Origin: Narthecium ossifragum
Taxonomy: Eukaryota > Streptophyta > Magnoliopsida > Dioscoreales > Nartheciaceae
Assembly (NCBI GenBank): GCA_963920575.1
Contig: OY986971.1
Location: 17,784,492 to 17,848,491 of the forward strand
Reading direction: 5' to 3'
Length of the DNA: 64,000 nt
The notes beneath the pieces are model-generated. The model did not search any database, was not told where the DNA came from, and saw only the letters and a program-made list of their open reading frames with translations. This document shows, one piece after another, positions 45,480-54,737 of this stretch. Positions within the stretch are counted from its first letter, which is position 1; each line of letters begins with the position of its first letter. The position numbers and the translations under genes were made by a program.

Positions 45480-46407
45480 AAATCACATGAAAACCATCTT
45501 ATGAATCTCTACAATCAATCACAGAAATCATGTAGGACTGAAAATACGTCAAGGAACTTTGTTCCCTCAACTCTATTAACAATAAAAAGCAAATTCATAG
45601 GATCATGTCTTGAGAAGAATACAAGATTCAAACCAAAGAAGATAGAAAACTATACTAGGGTTTCATGAATAATCCTAAGTACAATAACTAACAACTCATC
45701 TTTTGGATGAAAGCCATCGGGTTGGAATAGGAAGCTGTCACCATCCACATCCTCTCCGTCTTCTTCTTCCTCCTCCAAAGATTGTCAAAAAGATCAGAAG
45801 TTTGGCTGGAATAACCCCTTTATATAATAAAAACCCTTAATCTCGGAATTAGGGTTATGGCTAAGTTGAGTTGGACCTCTAGAGCAACTCGGAATTCCTA
45901 GTTTAATTCTGACTGCCTCTTCTGGTCGCGATTGGGTTCAATCCGTCCGGAATTTGGAAATGTCCTCAACAGGAAAGATGTAGATTAGGAAGTTTTCTGT
46001 CCTCCTCCGAAGATTTTATAATATTCGAACTTATGGAGAATATTTGGCGAATATTCTCCTAAGCATCGACGGACCGGTTTTCCAGCAGCTATGTATCTTG
46101 ATCTTCTTCGAAACTGGAATCAATCCATCAGGAATCTCGCAAAGTGTCCAACATGAAAGTTGTTCATCTCTGAGTCTTCTACCATGTGTCAAAGTTTTCG
46201 AATATTTGGACTTCTGTAAAATATTTGGCGAATATATTACTAACGGTCGACGGAGGAGTTTATTTAGTCATTTTAGCCGAATTTCTTGCACTTCTTCTCA
46301 AAGCATGATTAAACCTAAAATCAACTAACAAGCTATCAAATACAACTACTCTAGGCATAACAAAGCTAAGTTAAGGGGTTGAATCATGAACATTTAGTGA
46401 CTTATCA
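45480..46407 (-). repeat. Truncated 5' LTR of the LARD-like element
   Basis: Aligns with 43161-44052, with a 34-bp block (GTAGATTAGGAAGTTTTCTG... near 45977) absent from the other copy. The side that should join the PBS is deleted; a short repeat ACAAGTCCAAAAAGGTATTAA (45351 and 45460) marks the junction and may have mediated the loss. Confidence 0.82.
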
Positions 46408-49400
46408 GAACCCCGAGAGTAATTTGGTAAATTGCACCTTGGCGATCAGTTTCACACTCGCATAGTGCACACATAGCCTTGATTGATGTACGTGATTATT
46501 TAGATTTAGTCGGAGCATTCATGATCGTCAGATCCGGATGAGATTGCAACGAGATCGTAATTTGGAGTCAAATCGGATTCGGTCCGATCAATTGGCTCGT
46601 ATGAACCGGCTAAGCCACTTAAGTGACTTAACCCTTTTCTCTCTCTCTTTTTTCCTTTATTTTTCCTTTTTTCTTCTCTTTTTTCCCTCTTCCTTCCCCA
46701 ACCTTCCCCGTGCTCTAACCCCATCCTCCTTCCTTCCCTTCTCTCTCCCACGGCAACCCTCCTTCCTTCCCCGGCGACCTGGAGGCGGCGGCGAGGGCTA
46801 CCTTTTCCCCTCCTCCTTCCGTCCCTTTCTCTCTCCCGCGGCCTCTCTTCTTTCTCCGGCGATGGCTGCGGGTATGGGAGGATTCCGATGGCTCTCCGGT
46901 GAGTTCGAGATGGCGGCTTTGATAGAGGAGGGCGGATTAAGGTGCATTAGCAGTGGATTTGCGTGTGAAGGTAGGGTTTCTACCTAGATATTTGGGTTGA
47001 GCTGGATCTAGGGTTTGATTGTTTGATCTATTGTTTTCTTTGTGCTAATTAGTCCCTCTAAGCATGCTTAGTGATTGCTTGAAGCTTCATGTGATTTTAG
47101 TTGGATTTAAACCGGATTTATACATGTTCTTCCCGGATTTTATCGAAGCTTTGTTTTTCTATGAGCTGAGCTGTTCTAGCTCAGATCTTGGCTCGTACGT
47201 GCATGATCTCGTTTCATCATCAACATGAGACTTGTAGATCTTCGAATCTACTTTCAATTTCCTCTGGTTTCAAGATTTTTGGATTTATATACCATTTTTG
47301 GCAAATTGTTTCCTAAACTGCTGCGAAACAGAAATTAGGAAAATATTGGTGAATTTTGTAGAAATTTGCCATTAAATTAATCCAATTCTTGGGCTGCATG
47401 TTCCTAGCATGCTAATCTACGCCTGGCCATATTGTATTTGAAATCTGACGACGTTTTGATGTCGATTTGCAAAGTTCTTATCGCCTCTAACGGTGGTTTA
47501 CTGTAGCAATCCGGGAATTAGTTTGTTAGTGGATTTCTCGATGTTTTATTGTGTTTGATTCTTCGGGAATTATGAAGTTAATGCTCCAAATGATCTCTAG
47601 GATTAACATGTTCAATGTGATGATTTTTGTATACTTAATTACCTCAATTTCGGCCTAATTAGTTAATTGCCAAACCCCCTCTAATTAGCAATTAGATTGT
47701 GAAGTATGCCTATTAATTATAAGTGATTTGGATTATGGTAATTAGCATGTATGTTAATCCCAGTAGGATTTTGATAGATTTGTTTGCATGCTTAGTTTTA
47801 GGTCATGTTTATGAAGATCTTCTCCTTTTATGCAAATTGATATATTCTGTGTGATAAATACTAGTATGCGAGTAGGCGGTCTTCAGCTGGATTTCCTGTG
47901 AATTTAACGTGGATTTCTCGAGAGAATAGATTTGGGTTTTCTATGTACGAAAATGCTATATTTGATGAATTTTCCTCGATTCCCCTTATCAAGGTTATGT
48001 TAGCATTTTCTTAACATGTTATCTATATGTATATATATATATAGGCTCTATGTGTGGCCCAGCCCTATGTGAGGCTTGTGGTTGAACGAAGGGAGCCATG
48101 CCCCTTGGGAAGTTTAGATAGTTAAATGGGCAGAGGTTGTGCCCTAGTTGTTGTTTATTATATTTTTGTTGTTGATTGATGATTGTGTGGCCGGGGTTGT
48201 GCCCCCGTTGTAGAAATTGTGCTTGACGGCTGTTGATGTCGTTGTAATGCCGAAATTTCGATTGAATGTGTTGTTGCTTATTTTCGGCCCGTGGGCGCCG
48301 TTATAATATTGGATTATTGTAATTTAGACCTTTATCTACTTTAGACCCCTCGCTATATTTTCTCTTTGGCAAGCTGTAGGCTATGCCTAGCCCTGTATGT
48401 TGTGATGTCATACTGTTGCATGCTTATATTTCTATATTTCTGTGCGCTTGAGCATTGCATGCATTTGCTTGCATTAAAAGCATTAAGGATAGGTGGTAGG
48501 CGATGGATTCCATCGCCGATCCGGGGTTCTCGGGTAGCCCGGGTCTAGCCCAAGGGGGGTTTGGGTAGTCGAGGATTAGGACGTGATTGTCATCAATGAT
48601 TATGTTTGATATTATTCGAGGATTCTTAGGTAGTCGGACTGGAGCATTATTGTTGAGGTTTAGAGGTCGTGTTGTTTCTCTAACGCCAAGTGCTAAGGAT
48701 GGATGTCGATGCGTTTTCGACGTGGTCCCCAAGTAGGGCAGTTTTGCTTGGGTAAGGGTGATCCCGCATGGTACTGTTCCCCTGTTGGTGCTTAGGGTGA
48801 TCTTGGTAACATGTTCAAGAGAGAGGTTCATGACGAGAGCCCTTGGGACATCGATAAGGTTATGGGACCCTGGGCATTCCTTAGACTTAGGCGGAGAGAC
48901 AACACAGTTGTTGTTTTCCTCCCTTCAGTGTGACGTAGAATAGCGTAGAACCATACTAAGCTTTGTTGCTCACTCATACCTGGGCTGCATAGGCGATGCA
49001 GGTCGATGCAGTCATTTCCTTTCAGGTGATCTTCTGGGCGTTAGCTCGCCATTCTCGAGGTGATCGCGGACTTGGAGTTTGGAGGAGTACTTGACGATCA
49101 TGGAGTTTCCCCTTTTGTTAATAGTTGTACATTTGCAGTTGTATTAAATGTATAATTTCCCTCTTCGAGGATTTGATCATATGTATTAAATTGTGTAATG
49201 AGGGTTGATGAAAGTATTGTATCAGAACCTGTAATAATTAGTGAAACTTGTGATAGCATATTCATATTCATGTTAATTTAGAACTATTGGATTTATCAAT
49301 TTAATTTATTGTGAAGATTATAATTGTACATAGTTCAAATTGAGAAATGCAGGGGAGGCTCTCGCCGTTTGGTTTTAGATTTAGGACCCTCATGTCCCGG

Positions 49401-49437
49401 CCCAGATGGGTTTTATAGGTCGGGGCGTGACACTTCA

Positions 49438-49790
49438 TGCATATCCAATCATGCAATCAGCCAATTACAAAGCCTCTAGCCTATTTGGACTCTTACATGA
49501 GTTAAGACTTGCTTTAAGATAACCATGATTACTTCCTGACTCAAAATAGTACTTCTTCCTATTTGTCCGGGCCACCAAAAAATTTCCCTGTGCCAAAATT
49601 GATATTCCCCGTGTCATCACCTATTCCAAGTCGAATGCACGCAAGACATTTGAATTTGCTCGACTGGATTGGCCTCCAAGGCATATCCGCCCCGCCTGGC
49701 GTGTCGTCTCCTAGTCCGACTCGGAGTCGCGCGTCATCTTCAAATTCTTCTGTGTCAAAACAGTTTCTGATCGCGTCATGAACCTTGGAG
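49438..49790 (-). repeat. Left arm (inner part) of the long inverted repeat
   Basis: Continues the left arm after the Tekay insertion. GCATATCCAATCATGCAATCAG (49438 on) mirrors 51030-51056, and 49569-49730 mirrors 50390-50530. CCACCAAAAAATTTCCCTGTGCC (49570-49592) is the empty site for the Cassandra insertion in the right arm. Similarity fades near 49790. Confidence 0.8.
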
Positions 49791-50320
49791 CTTCCATACC
49801 AAGTGGAATTAGGTAATTAGCCCGCATGACTAACTCTCTAGCACATATCGCATCAGCCTAGGCAAGCCAAGTCCTAGTCCGACTAGGACTGGGCTTCCTG
49901 AGCGTGTCGCGCACGTGCTGCGCCCGCTCTCCCACGTGCTACAAGCTTGCTCCACCTGTGCGCCCATATTGGTCGCCTTAGCGCGGGTCCCGCTCGCTTG
50001 ACTTGCTCCCGCGCGCATCATGCTCTGCTAGGCTCGCGCCGCACTGCGTCCTGGCACGCCGTCTTCCTCCTTGGCCCGGTCCGTCGTGCCATGCTCAGAA
50101 TTCATCGCGTCATATTTGGGGAAATGTCGTCTACCCTTGTTCAAGGATGTTTGCTCGTGCGATCATGATGTTTCCATGCTGCCCATGGCTTGGTGTGATG
50201 CACCACGCCATGGCCTTGGTCATGGCCCGTGTCAACTTCGGCTGACACGCGTTTCGCTGGATAAGATCCCTTCATGGCTCGCCAAGTTTTGCTTTGGCTC
50301 GGGCCAGCCCTTCAGAGGCT
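49791..50320. other. Central spacer between the inverted arms
   Basis: About 0.5 kb, GC-rich, with several short frames on both strands and no recognised motif. CTAGTCCGACTAGGACT at 49882-49898 is a short palindrome. Confidence 0.5.
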
Positions 50321-50530
50321 GGAGCCCATGACACGACCATGGCACGAGGGATCTTGAAGATGGTGCGGTGAAAGTTGAAAATGGCACGGCGGTTCGACTA
50401 GGAGACGGCGCACCAGGCGAGGCAGATATGCCTTGGAGGCCAATCCAGCCTAGCAAATTCAAATGTCTCGCGTGCATTCGACTTGGAATAGGTGATGACA
50501 CGGGGAATATCAAGTTTGGCACAGGGAAAT

Positions 50531-50906
50531 TGTAACATCCCGGCCCTCCACTAAGCCCCGGCCCCGGCCCGCGGGCTCCTGGTCCGACCAGGATCCGCCC
50601 AGCGGCGTCGCGCCCCGACACAATATTGTCCGCTTTTGGCTCACCGCAGAAATCTAGAAAAACTTCCCAGTAGGTCACCCGTTGTGTGAGTACTCCAGGT
50701 CGAGCACGCTTAACCATGGAGTTTTCTGACGGATCACTGCCATCACGGCTTTAAAACACGTTGTATCTATTAAGGGCTTACTATATACGTATATCAAACC
50801 CTGGACCATACCCAGGCATTGTGGGATTGCTTACCCGGCTAACTGAATCAGCTTCGCCCTCCAGGCGCAGGCATCTTGTCCCACGGTAGAAACAGTGGGC
50901 CTCACA
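50531..50906 (-). repeat. Cassandra-type TRIM solo LTR (376 bp), TSD GAAAT
   Basis: Plus-strand ends are TGTAACATCC and GCCTCACA, so both strands read TGT...ACA; the target duplication GAAAT is at 50526-50530 and 50907-50911. On the minus strand it holds a 5S rRNA-like core: GGTTAAGCGTGCTCGACC (about 50695-50712), then GGGTGACCTACTGGGAAGT (about 50665-50684), matching the internal promoter part of 5S RNA. A 5S-like domain in the LTR is the hallmark of Cassandra elements. No second LTR, PBS or PPT is next to it, so it is a solo LTR. Confidence 0.9.
50663..50725 (-). promoter_or_regulatory. 5S rRNA-like internal RNA polymerase III promoter in Cassandra
   Basis: Minus strand: GGTTAAGCGTGCTCGACC resembles the 5S box A region and GGGTGACCTACTGGGAAGT the box C region. 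In true 5S genes these are bound by TFIIIA. The rest of the 5S sequence is diverged, so this is not a functional 5S gene. Confidence 0.75.
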
Positions 50907-51696
50907 GAAATTTTCTGGTGGCGTGGACGAATAGGAAGGAGTCCTATTTTGAGTCAGGAAGCGATCATGGCTATCTTAAAGCAAGACTTAACTCATGTAA
51001 GAGTCAAAATAGGCTAGGAGGCTTTGTAATTGGTTGATTGCACAATTGGATATGTATGAAGCCTAGGACTTGAAGTTGGACTAGGGGAGTGGCTTGTTAG
51101 AGCAAGCCAAGGACTATTCCTCTATATAAGGAGTAGGCCGGCCAAGGTATTTGGCATCATGGGGAGCATGATCAAGGTGGGGCATAGGATGAAAGGTGCT
51201 AGCATCTAGGCTTTAGGGGAGGCTTTGGCTAGACGTTGAGAGAGGGTCATCTATGTTATGGGCCAGCTCACGGGTTGAGCAACTAAGAGTTGAGTTTTAG
51301 AGTCGTCGTCTACAACAGATTGTGAGACGAGATTTTAGGGTTTTGGGGTGAGAGCTTCTTGTATTGAGAGTGATTGTACTCCAAAGGGTTGGGAGAGAGA
51401 GAAGAGTGCTTTTGTATTCATTAGTCAATAAAGGAGTTCGGATCTCATCCCTTACCCAAATTCGTTTGAGTCTTGTGTGTGTGCAAGACGAAAAAGAGGG
51501 CTGGTCAAGAGACGATCGGGTTGTCAGGCGGAGGGCGCAGGCGATGCACAGATGGCGTGCAGACGACGTGCGAGCGGAGCACAAGCGGTGTGTGGGCACG
51601 CGGCGGCGTTGTGCAGGGCTCAACGAGGGGGTCTCTTGGCGTCATCATCGGACAAGTAAGTGAGAAAATTTTGTTCCCTTATTTTTCCCGGTGACA

Positions 51697-52035
51697 CCCC
51701 CCCCCCCCGCCCCATGAACGGCATCCACGGCAAGGCCGACTCTGACGCGAAGGACCCGCACTGCGCTCGAAACGCCGGGCCGACTTCGACAAAGTCGATC
51801 GACCTCGGCTCGAGCGCTGCATCGCCGCCGTCGGGGTGGATCACGAAGCCTGCCAGCGTGGTTATGTCTCACGCATGGTGTCGGGGGAGTGGAAGATGTC
51901 GATGGGGAATGGTCTCTTGGGGAAGTTGGGGGCGGGGGGTTGTATGGCCACGTAGGCCTCCAGGTAGGACTCCACGTACGACAACAGGTGACAGCGGACA
52001 AAGCCAATAATTGTCATTTGATCTTATAAAGTAGA
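51697..52035. other. GC-rich spacer with a possible coding scrap
   Basis: Starts with a C homopolymer (51695-51708). One plus-strand frame (51748-51957) gives residues such as RRADFDKVDRPRLERCIAAV, which look protein-like in composition, but I cannot assign a family and a stop lies just upstream. No RNA gene or repeat terminus before 52036. Confidence 0.4.
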
Positions 52036-52063
52036 CTAGCAGATTCCCGTGCCCCTGGCACGG
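52036..52063 (-). mobile_element. 3' terminus of a minus-strand Helitron
   Basis: Plus strand reads A-CTAG (52036-52039), seven bases, then CCGTGCC (52047-52053), CCT, GGCACGG (52057-52063): the mirror image of a Helitron 3' end with a perfect 7-bp stem, like that at 8313-8343. The body should extend to the right, but I found no matching 5' end; the copia fragment at 52370-54240 may lie inside it. Confidence 0.7.
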
Positions 52064-52369
52064 TTTAATTGCATGACTACAGTCAATTTATGTCTTTTAA
52101 TATCCATTGTACCCTTATTTTTTAATAAATTTAATAGCTTGGATCAAAACACATGAATTACTGAATAAAAAGATGGTAAGGATTTAGAAAATCAATCCAA
52201 ACATGATATATGATGTCCAAATTTTATATAGTAAGTAAAAGATATTAAAATGATGAAATGCGGGTATAATAAAAAATACCAATCTAAATGGATATATCAT
52301 ACCCGGTCAAATGATTTTGCAACTAAAATATTTGTAAGTAAAAAGAAGAATTTTGAGATTGGATCATAG
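52064..52369. other. AT-rich stretch with no gene seen
   Basis: Lies between the Helitron hairpin and the copia RNase H tail. It could be Helitron body or the decayed 3' end of the copia element; no LTR ends are recognisable. Confidence 0.45.
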
Positions 52370-54240
52370 CATTTGCAACCGTGCATGTGATAAGGGCTTT
52401 GTTAAAAGATCTGCAATCTGGTCTTTACTTGATAAGCAATGAATCTGGAGTTTCTTTTTCAATACACAATCTCTTACAAAATGAAAATCTATCTCAATAT
52501 GTTTGTTCTAGCATGGAATACTAGATTTGCATAGAGATATGTTGCGCCAATATTGTCGCACCATAGTACAGAAGAGAACCAAGTTCATTCAATAGTGAAG
52601 TGAGCCATTGAATTTCACATGCTGCATTTGCAAGAGACTTGTACTCTGCCTCTGTGCTACTGCTAGCAACAGTTTTTTGTTGCTTGCAACTCCAGGAGAT
52701 AAGATTGTGTCCTAAAAATATGCAATAGGAAGCGACATACTTTCTGTCATCCCTATCACCTGCCCAATCTAAATCTGAAAAGGCATGGGTTGAATTTGTG
52801 CCGATTGTTTGGAAATTAAGAGTCCAAAAGAGATAGTATGCTTGAGATATCAAAGGATTCTCTTGACTGCTTGCCAGTGGGATAATTTAGGATTATGCAG
52901 AAATTTGCTCACTCTTTGGACAGCAAATGCTATATCAGACCTTGTGAATGCCAAGTACTGCAATCCCCCAACAATACTGCGATACGAAGAAGGATCTTCA
53001 AAATGTTCAGAATCTGTAATTGATAATTGGCAAGATGTAGATGGACGATGATACTGGTATGGCACGATCCATGTTACTCCTCTTGAGTAAATCAGCGATG
53101 TACTTCCTTTGTGTTAGATACAGACCATCTAAGGAAGGAAGAGCTTCAACACCTAGGAAGAAGCTTAGATCTCCAAGATCTTTTACTGCAAAATCGTCAC
53201 GAAGGGAGGCAATAATAGAATTCACTGCAGCTGTGTTAGACTCCATTGATCATAATATCATCAACGTAGATTAAGAAATAAATCAAAAGAGATGGTTGTT
53301 GTAAAATAAATAAACTGATATCAGCTTTGCTATCTTTGAATCCGAGGGCTTGTAACTTTTCTGTTAATCTTGAGAACCAAGCTCGGGGAGCTTGTTTCAG
53401 TCCATAAAGGGATTTGTCCAATCTGCATACATGATTAGGAAATTGAGGATGTTTGAACCCCTCATGTAGACTTCTTCATTTAAAACGTCGTGTAAGAATG
53501 CATTTTATACATCAATCTGTCTTAAACTCCAATTATGTGCCACTGCAATTGAGAGAACAATTCTTATTGTAGCTGGTTTTACCACAGGACTTTTAGAAAG
53601 TCCTGTGGTAATCAACTTCTTCTTGTTGATGAAAACCCTTCGCCAAGAGTTTCGCTTTATAGCGATCAACGGAACCATCTGCTTTTCTTTTAATTCTAAA
53701 CACCCATTTGCACCCAAGTACATTTTGATTTGTGTAAGGTACAAGAGACCATGTGCAGTTATGCATTAAAGCATCAAACTCTGTATTCATAGCAGCTCTC
53801 CAATGTGAGGATCTTGATGCTTCAGTGAAACATGTTGGTTCAGCTTTTGCATGGAAAGTAGCAACCAAAGCTCTAGGAAGTGGATAGAGTATGTTGCGAT
53901 CGGGGTGTAACTTGGGCTTGAGCGTACCATCCTTAGATCTTGTCAACATAGGATGTTTTGGTTGATTTTTTATCACATGATTCTCTTCAATTTCTGCTTG
54001 AGGTTGAGTTTGTTGGTTTGTTGAGTCGGTTCGATTTAAAATTACTGTAGCTTCTGGTCCAACATCCATAATGGGAGTTTGCATTTGATCATGAGACTCC
54101 ATATCTTGGAAATGAGGAATATTTCTGGAATGATTCGTTACTTGCGGATACATAGGTGTTTGAGTTGGATTTGTACCTGCATGGTTAGTAACATTGATAG
54201 GTTTTTTTTTTTGAAGTTGAGCCAAAAGACTAGGGGTTAC
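52370..54240 (-). pseudogene. Ty1/copia RT-RNase H fragment, heavily broken
   Basis: Minus-strand pieces in several frames follow copia pol order from right to left: linker and RT start (54225-53593; HWRAAMNTEFDAL, CKWVFRIKRKADG, LLAKGFHQQEEVDY), RT core (53560-53236; LRQIDV, KSLYGLKQAPRAW, YVDDIM), RT thumb (53246-53007; VKDLGDLSFFLGVE, LTQRKYI), RT/RNase H joint (53065-52850; YRSIVGGLQYLAFTRSDIAF), RNase H (52853-52521; SDLDWAGDRDDRK, SSSTEAEYKSLA), then the [10 protein letters not shown] and [11 protein letters not shown] tail to about 52380. Each joint is a frameshift. Gag, protease and integrase are missing; the break is near 54240. It is a different lineage from the copia element at 22490. 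Confidence 0.9.
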
Positions 54241-54433
54241 AACAAATCAGCAGGTGCCCCCCCCCTCCCCGCCTAGCCTGCCGCACGAGGTCATCCACCA
54301 CCGTGTTCGCCTCACATGGTATAAATGCAAAGATCGCTTCACCAAGCAGAGTAGCCAGACTCCAAATTTTCCTTATAATAGGTTCCATTCTATTCAATCC
54401 ATCAAAGACGCGATCACAATAAAAATAAGACAA
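54230..54433 (-). pseudogene. LINE-type RNase H-like (RVT_3) scrap
   Basis: A 67-codon minus frame contains DRVFDGLNRMEP and IPCEANTVVDDLVRQAR, which fit the conserved ends of the RNase H-like domain in plant LINE and related proteins (D-x-x-x-V-x-x-L-N, and PREAN-x-x-AD-x-LA). It abuts the copia fragment, so the two were joined by insertion or rearrangement. Too short to assign further. Confidence 0.5.
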
Positions 54434-54639
54434 CTAATTAATTATTGAATCTGGGGTCAAATAAAAATTTCTAATAAAATTCAAGATTATGATACCATAT
54501 TTAATCCTCAAAAATCCATACAGAAGGAATTTATATATTTAAATAATCCAACAAGATTGGATAAACCCCAAGTCCTCGAACACCTTCATAAGTCGACGCG
54601 CCACCATGTGCCTATCCAGTTGGGATCTATGGAAGAAGA

Positions 54640-54737
54640 GCTGACGCCTGCACTTGCAAAACACAGCCTGGGTAGGAGTGAGCACTAAGCTTAGCAGGAT
54701 TCTATATGCTACGACACTCACAATGTGAGGACTTGTC
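54640..54737 (-). repeat. Small fragment of a Tekay-family LTR
   Basis: GACGCCTGCACTTGCAAAAC and GTAGGAGTGAGCACTAAGCTTAG match the adjacent LTR at 55092-55150 in the same orientation. It is a separate diverged piece lying directly outside the next LTR end. Confidence 0.65.

Larger units (their letters stand above)
42645..46407 (-). mobile_element. Non-coding LTR element (LARD-like, Tat/Athila type) in the 3' LTR
   Basis: Ends TGATCGCTCA and GACTTATCA, flanked by GGACC (42640-42644) and GAACC (46408-46412), a target duplication with one mismatch. Two direct copies form its LTRs: 42645-44052 (complete, 1408 bp) and 45480-46407 (lacking about the first 510 bp as written). Beside the complete copy the minus strand reads AAGTTGGGGGTG, a PPT typical of Tat/Athila elements, which sets the orientation as minus. 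The 1.4-kb internal part has no coding motif; it holds a tandem pair with TTTTACGCGAACACCACGCT near 44603 and 44696. It lacks its PBS and could not transpose. Confidence 0.85.
31701..49432 (+). mobile_element. Tekay-like Ty3/gypsy element with two nested insertions (17.7 kb, TSD CTTCA)
   Basis: Two LTRs starting TGTGAGGACC and ending CGGGGCGTGACA bracket a decayed internal region. The target duplication CTTCA is at 31696-31700 and 49433-49437. Subtracting the Helitron in LTR 1 (3129 bp) and the LTR element in LTR 2 (about 3.77 kb) leaves about 10.8 kb: two LTRs of about 3.15-3.17 kb and 4.5 kb internal. Long LTRs, the tRNA-Met PBS and the related RT piece at 62845 ([12 protein letters not shown] style) point to the Tekay/Del chromovirus clade. 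A 125-base sample at the LTR starts differs at roughly 6%, so the element is older than the copia element at 22490. Confidence 0.92.
42518..49432 (+). repeat. 3' LTR of the Tekay-like element, split by a second LTR element
   Basis: Starts TGTGAGGACCCATTCG, ends CGGGGCGTGACA, about 3.15 kb after removing 42645-46407. ATG-exon-like block 46862-46969, palindrome GGTAGGGTTTCTACC at 46970-46984, and the empty (TA) Helitron site at 48025-48043. Confidence 0.92.
50321..51696 (+). repeat. Right arm of the long inverted repeat, LTR-like, split by Cassandra
   Basis: In plus direction it shows an LTR-like layout: TCTATATAAGGAG (about 51121-51133) as TATA box, GTCAATAAAGGAG (about 51425) as polyadenylation signal, and an end of CCCGGTGACA (51687-51696) followed by a C run. 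A single TGAAG at 51057-51061 is the empty counterpart of the CTTCA duplication that flanks the Tekay element in the left arm. I see no PBS after either outer end, so classical 5' LTRs are not shown. Confidence 0.78.

Noticed and set aside
43613..46328. Frames of about 94 codons at 43689 and 46044 with near-identical sequence
   Set aside because: They are the same position in the two LTR copies of the LARD-like element and antisense to it; no domain.
50663..50725. 5S rRNA gene
   Set aside because: Only the box A and box C-like parts match, inside TGT...ACA ends with a GAAAT target duplication; a Cassandra LTR explains it better.
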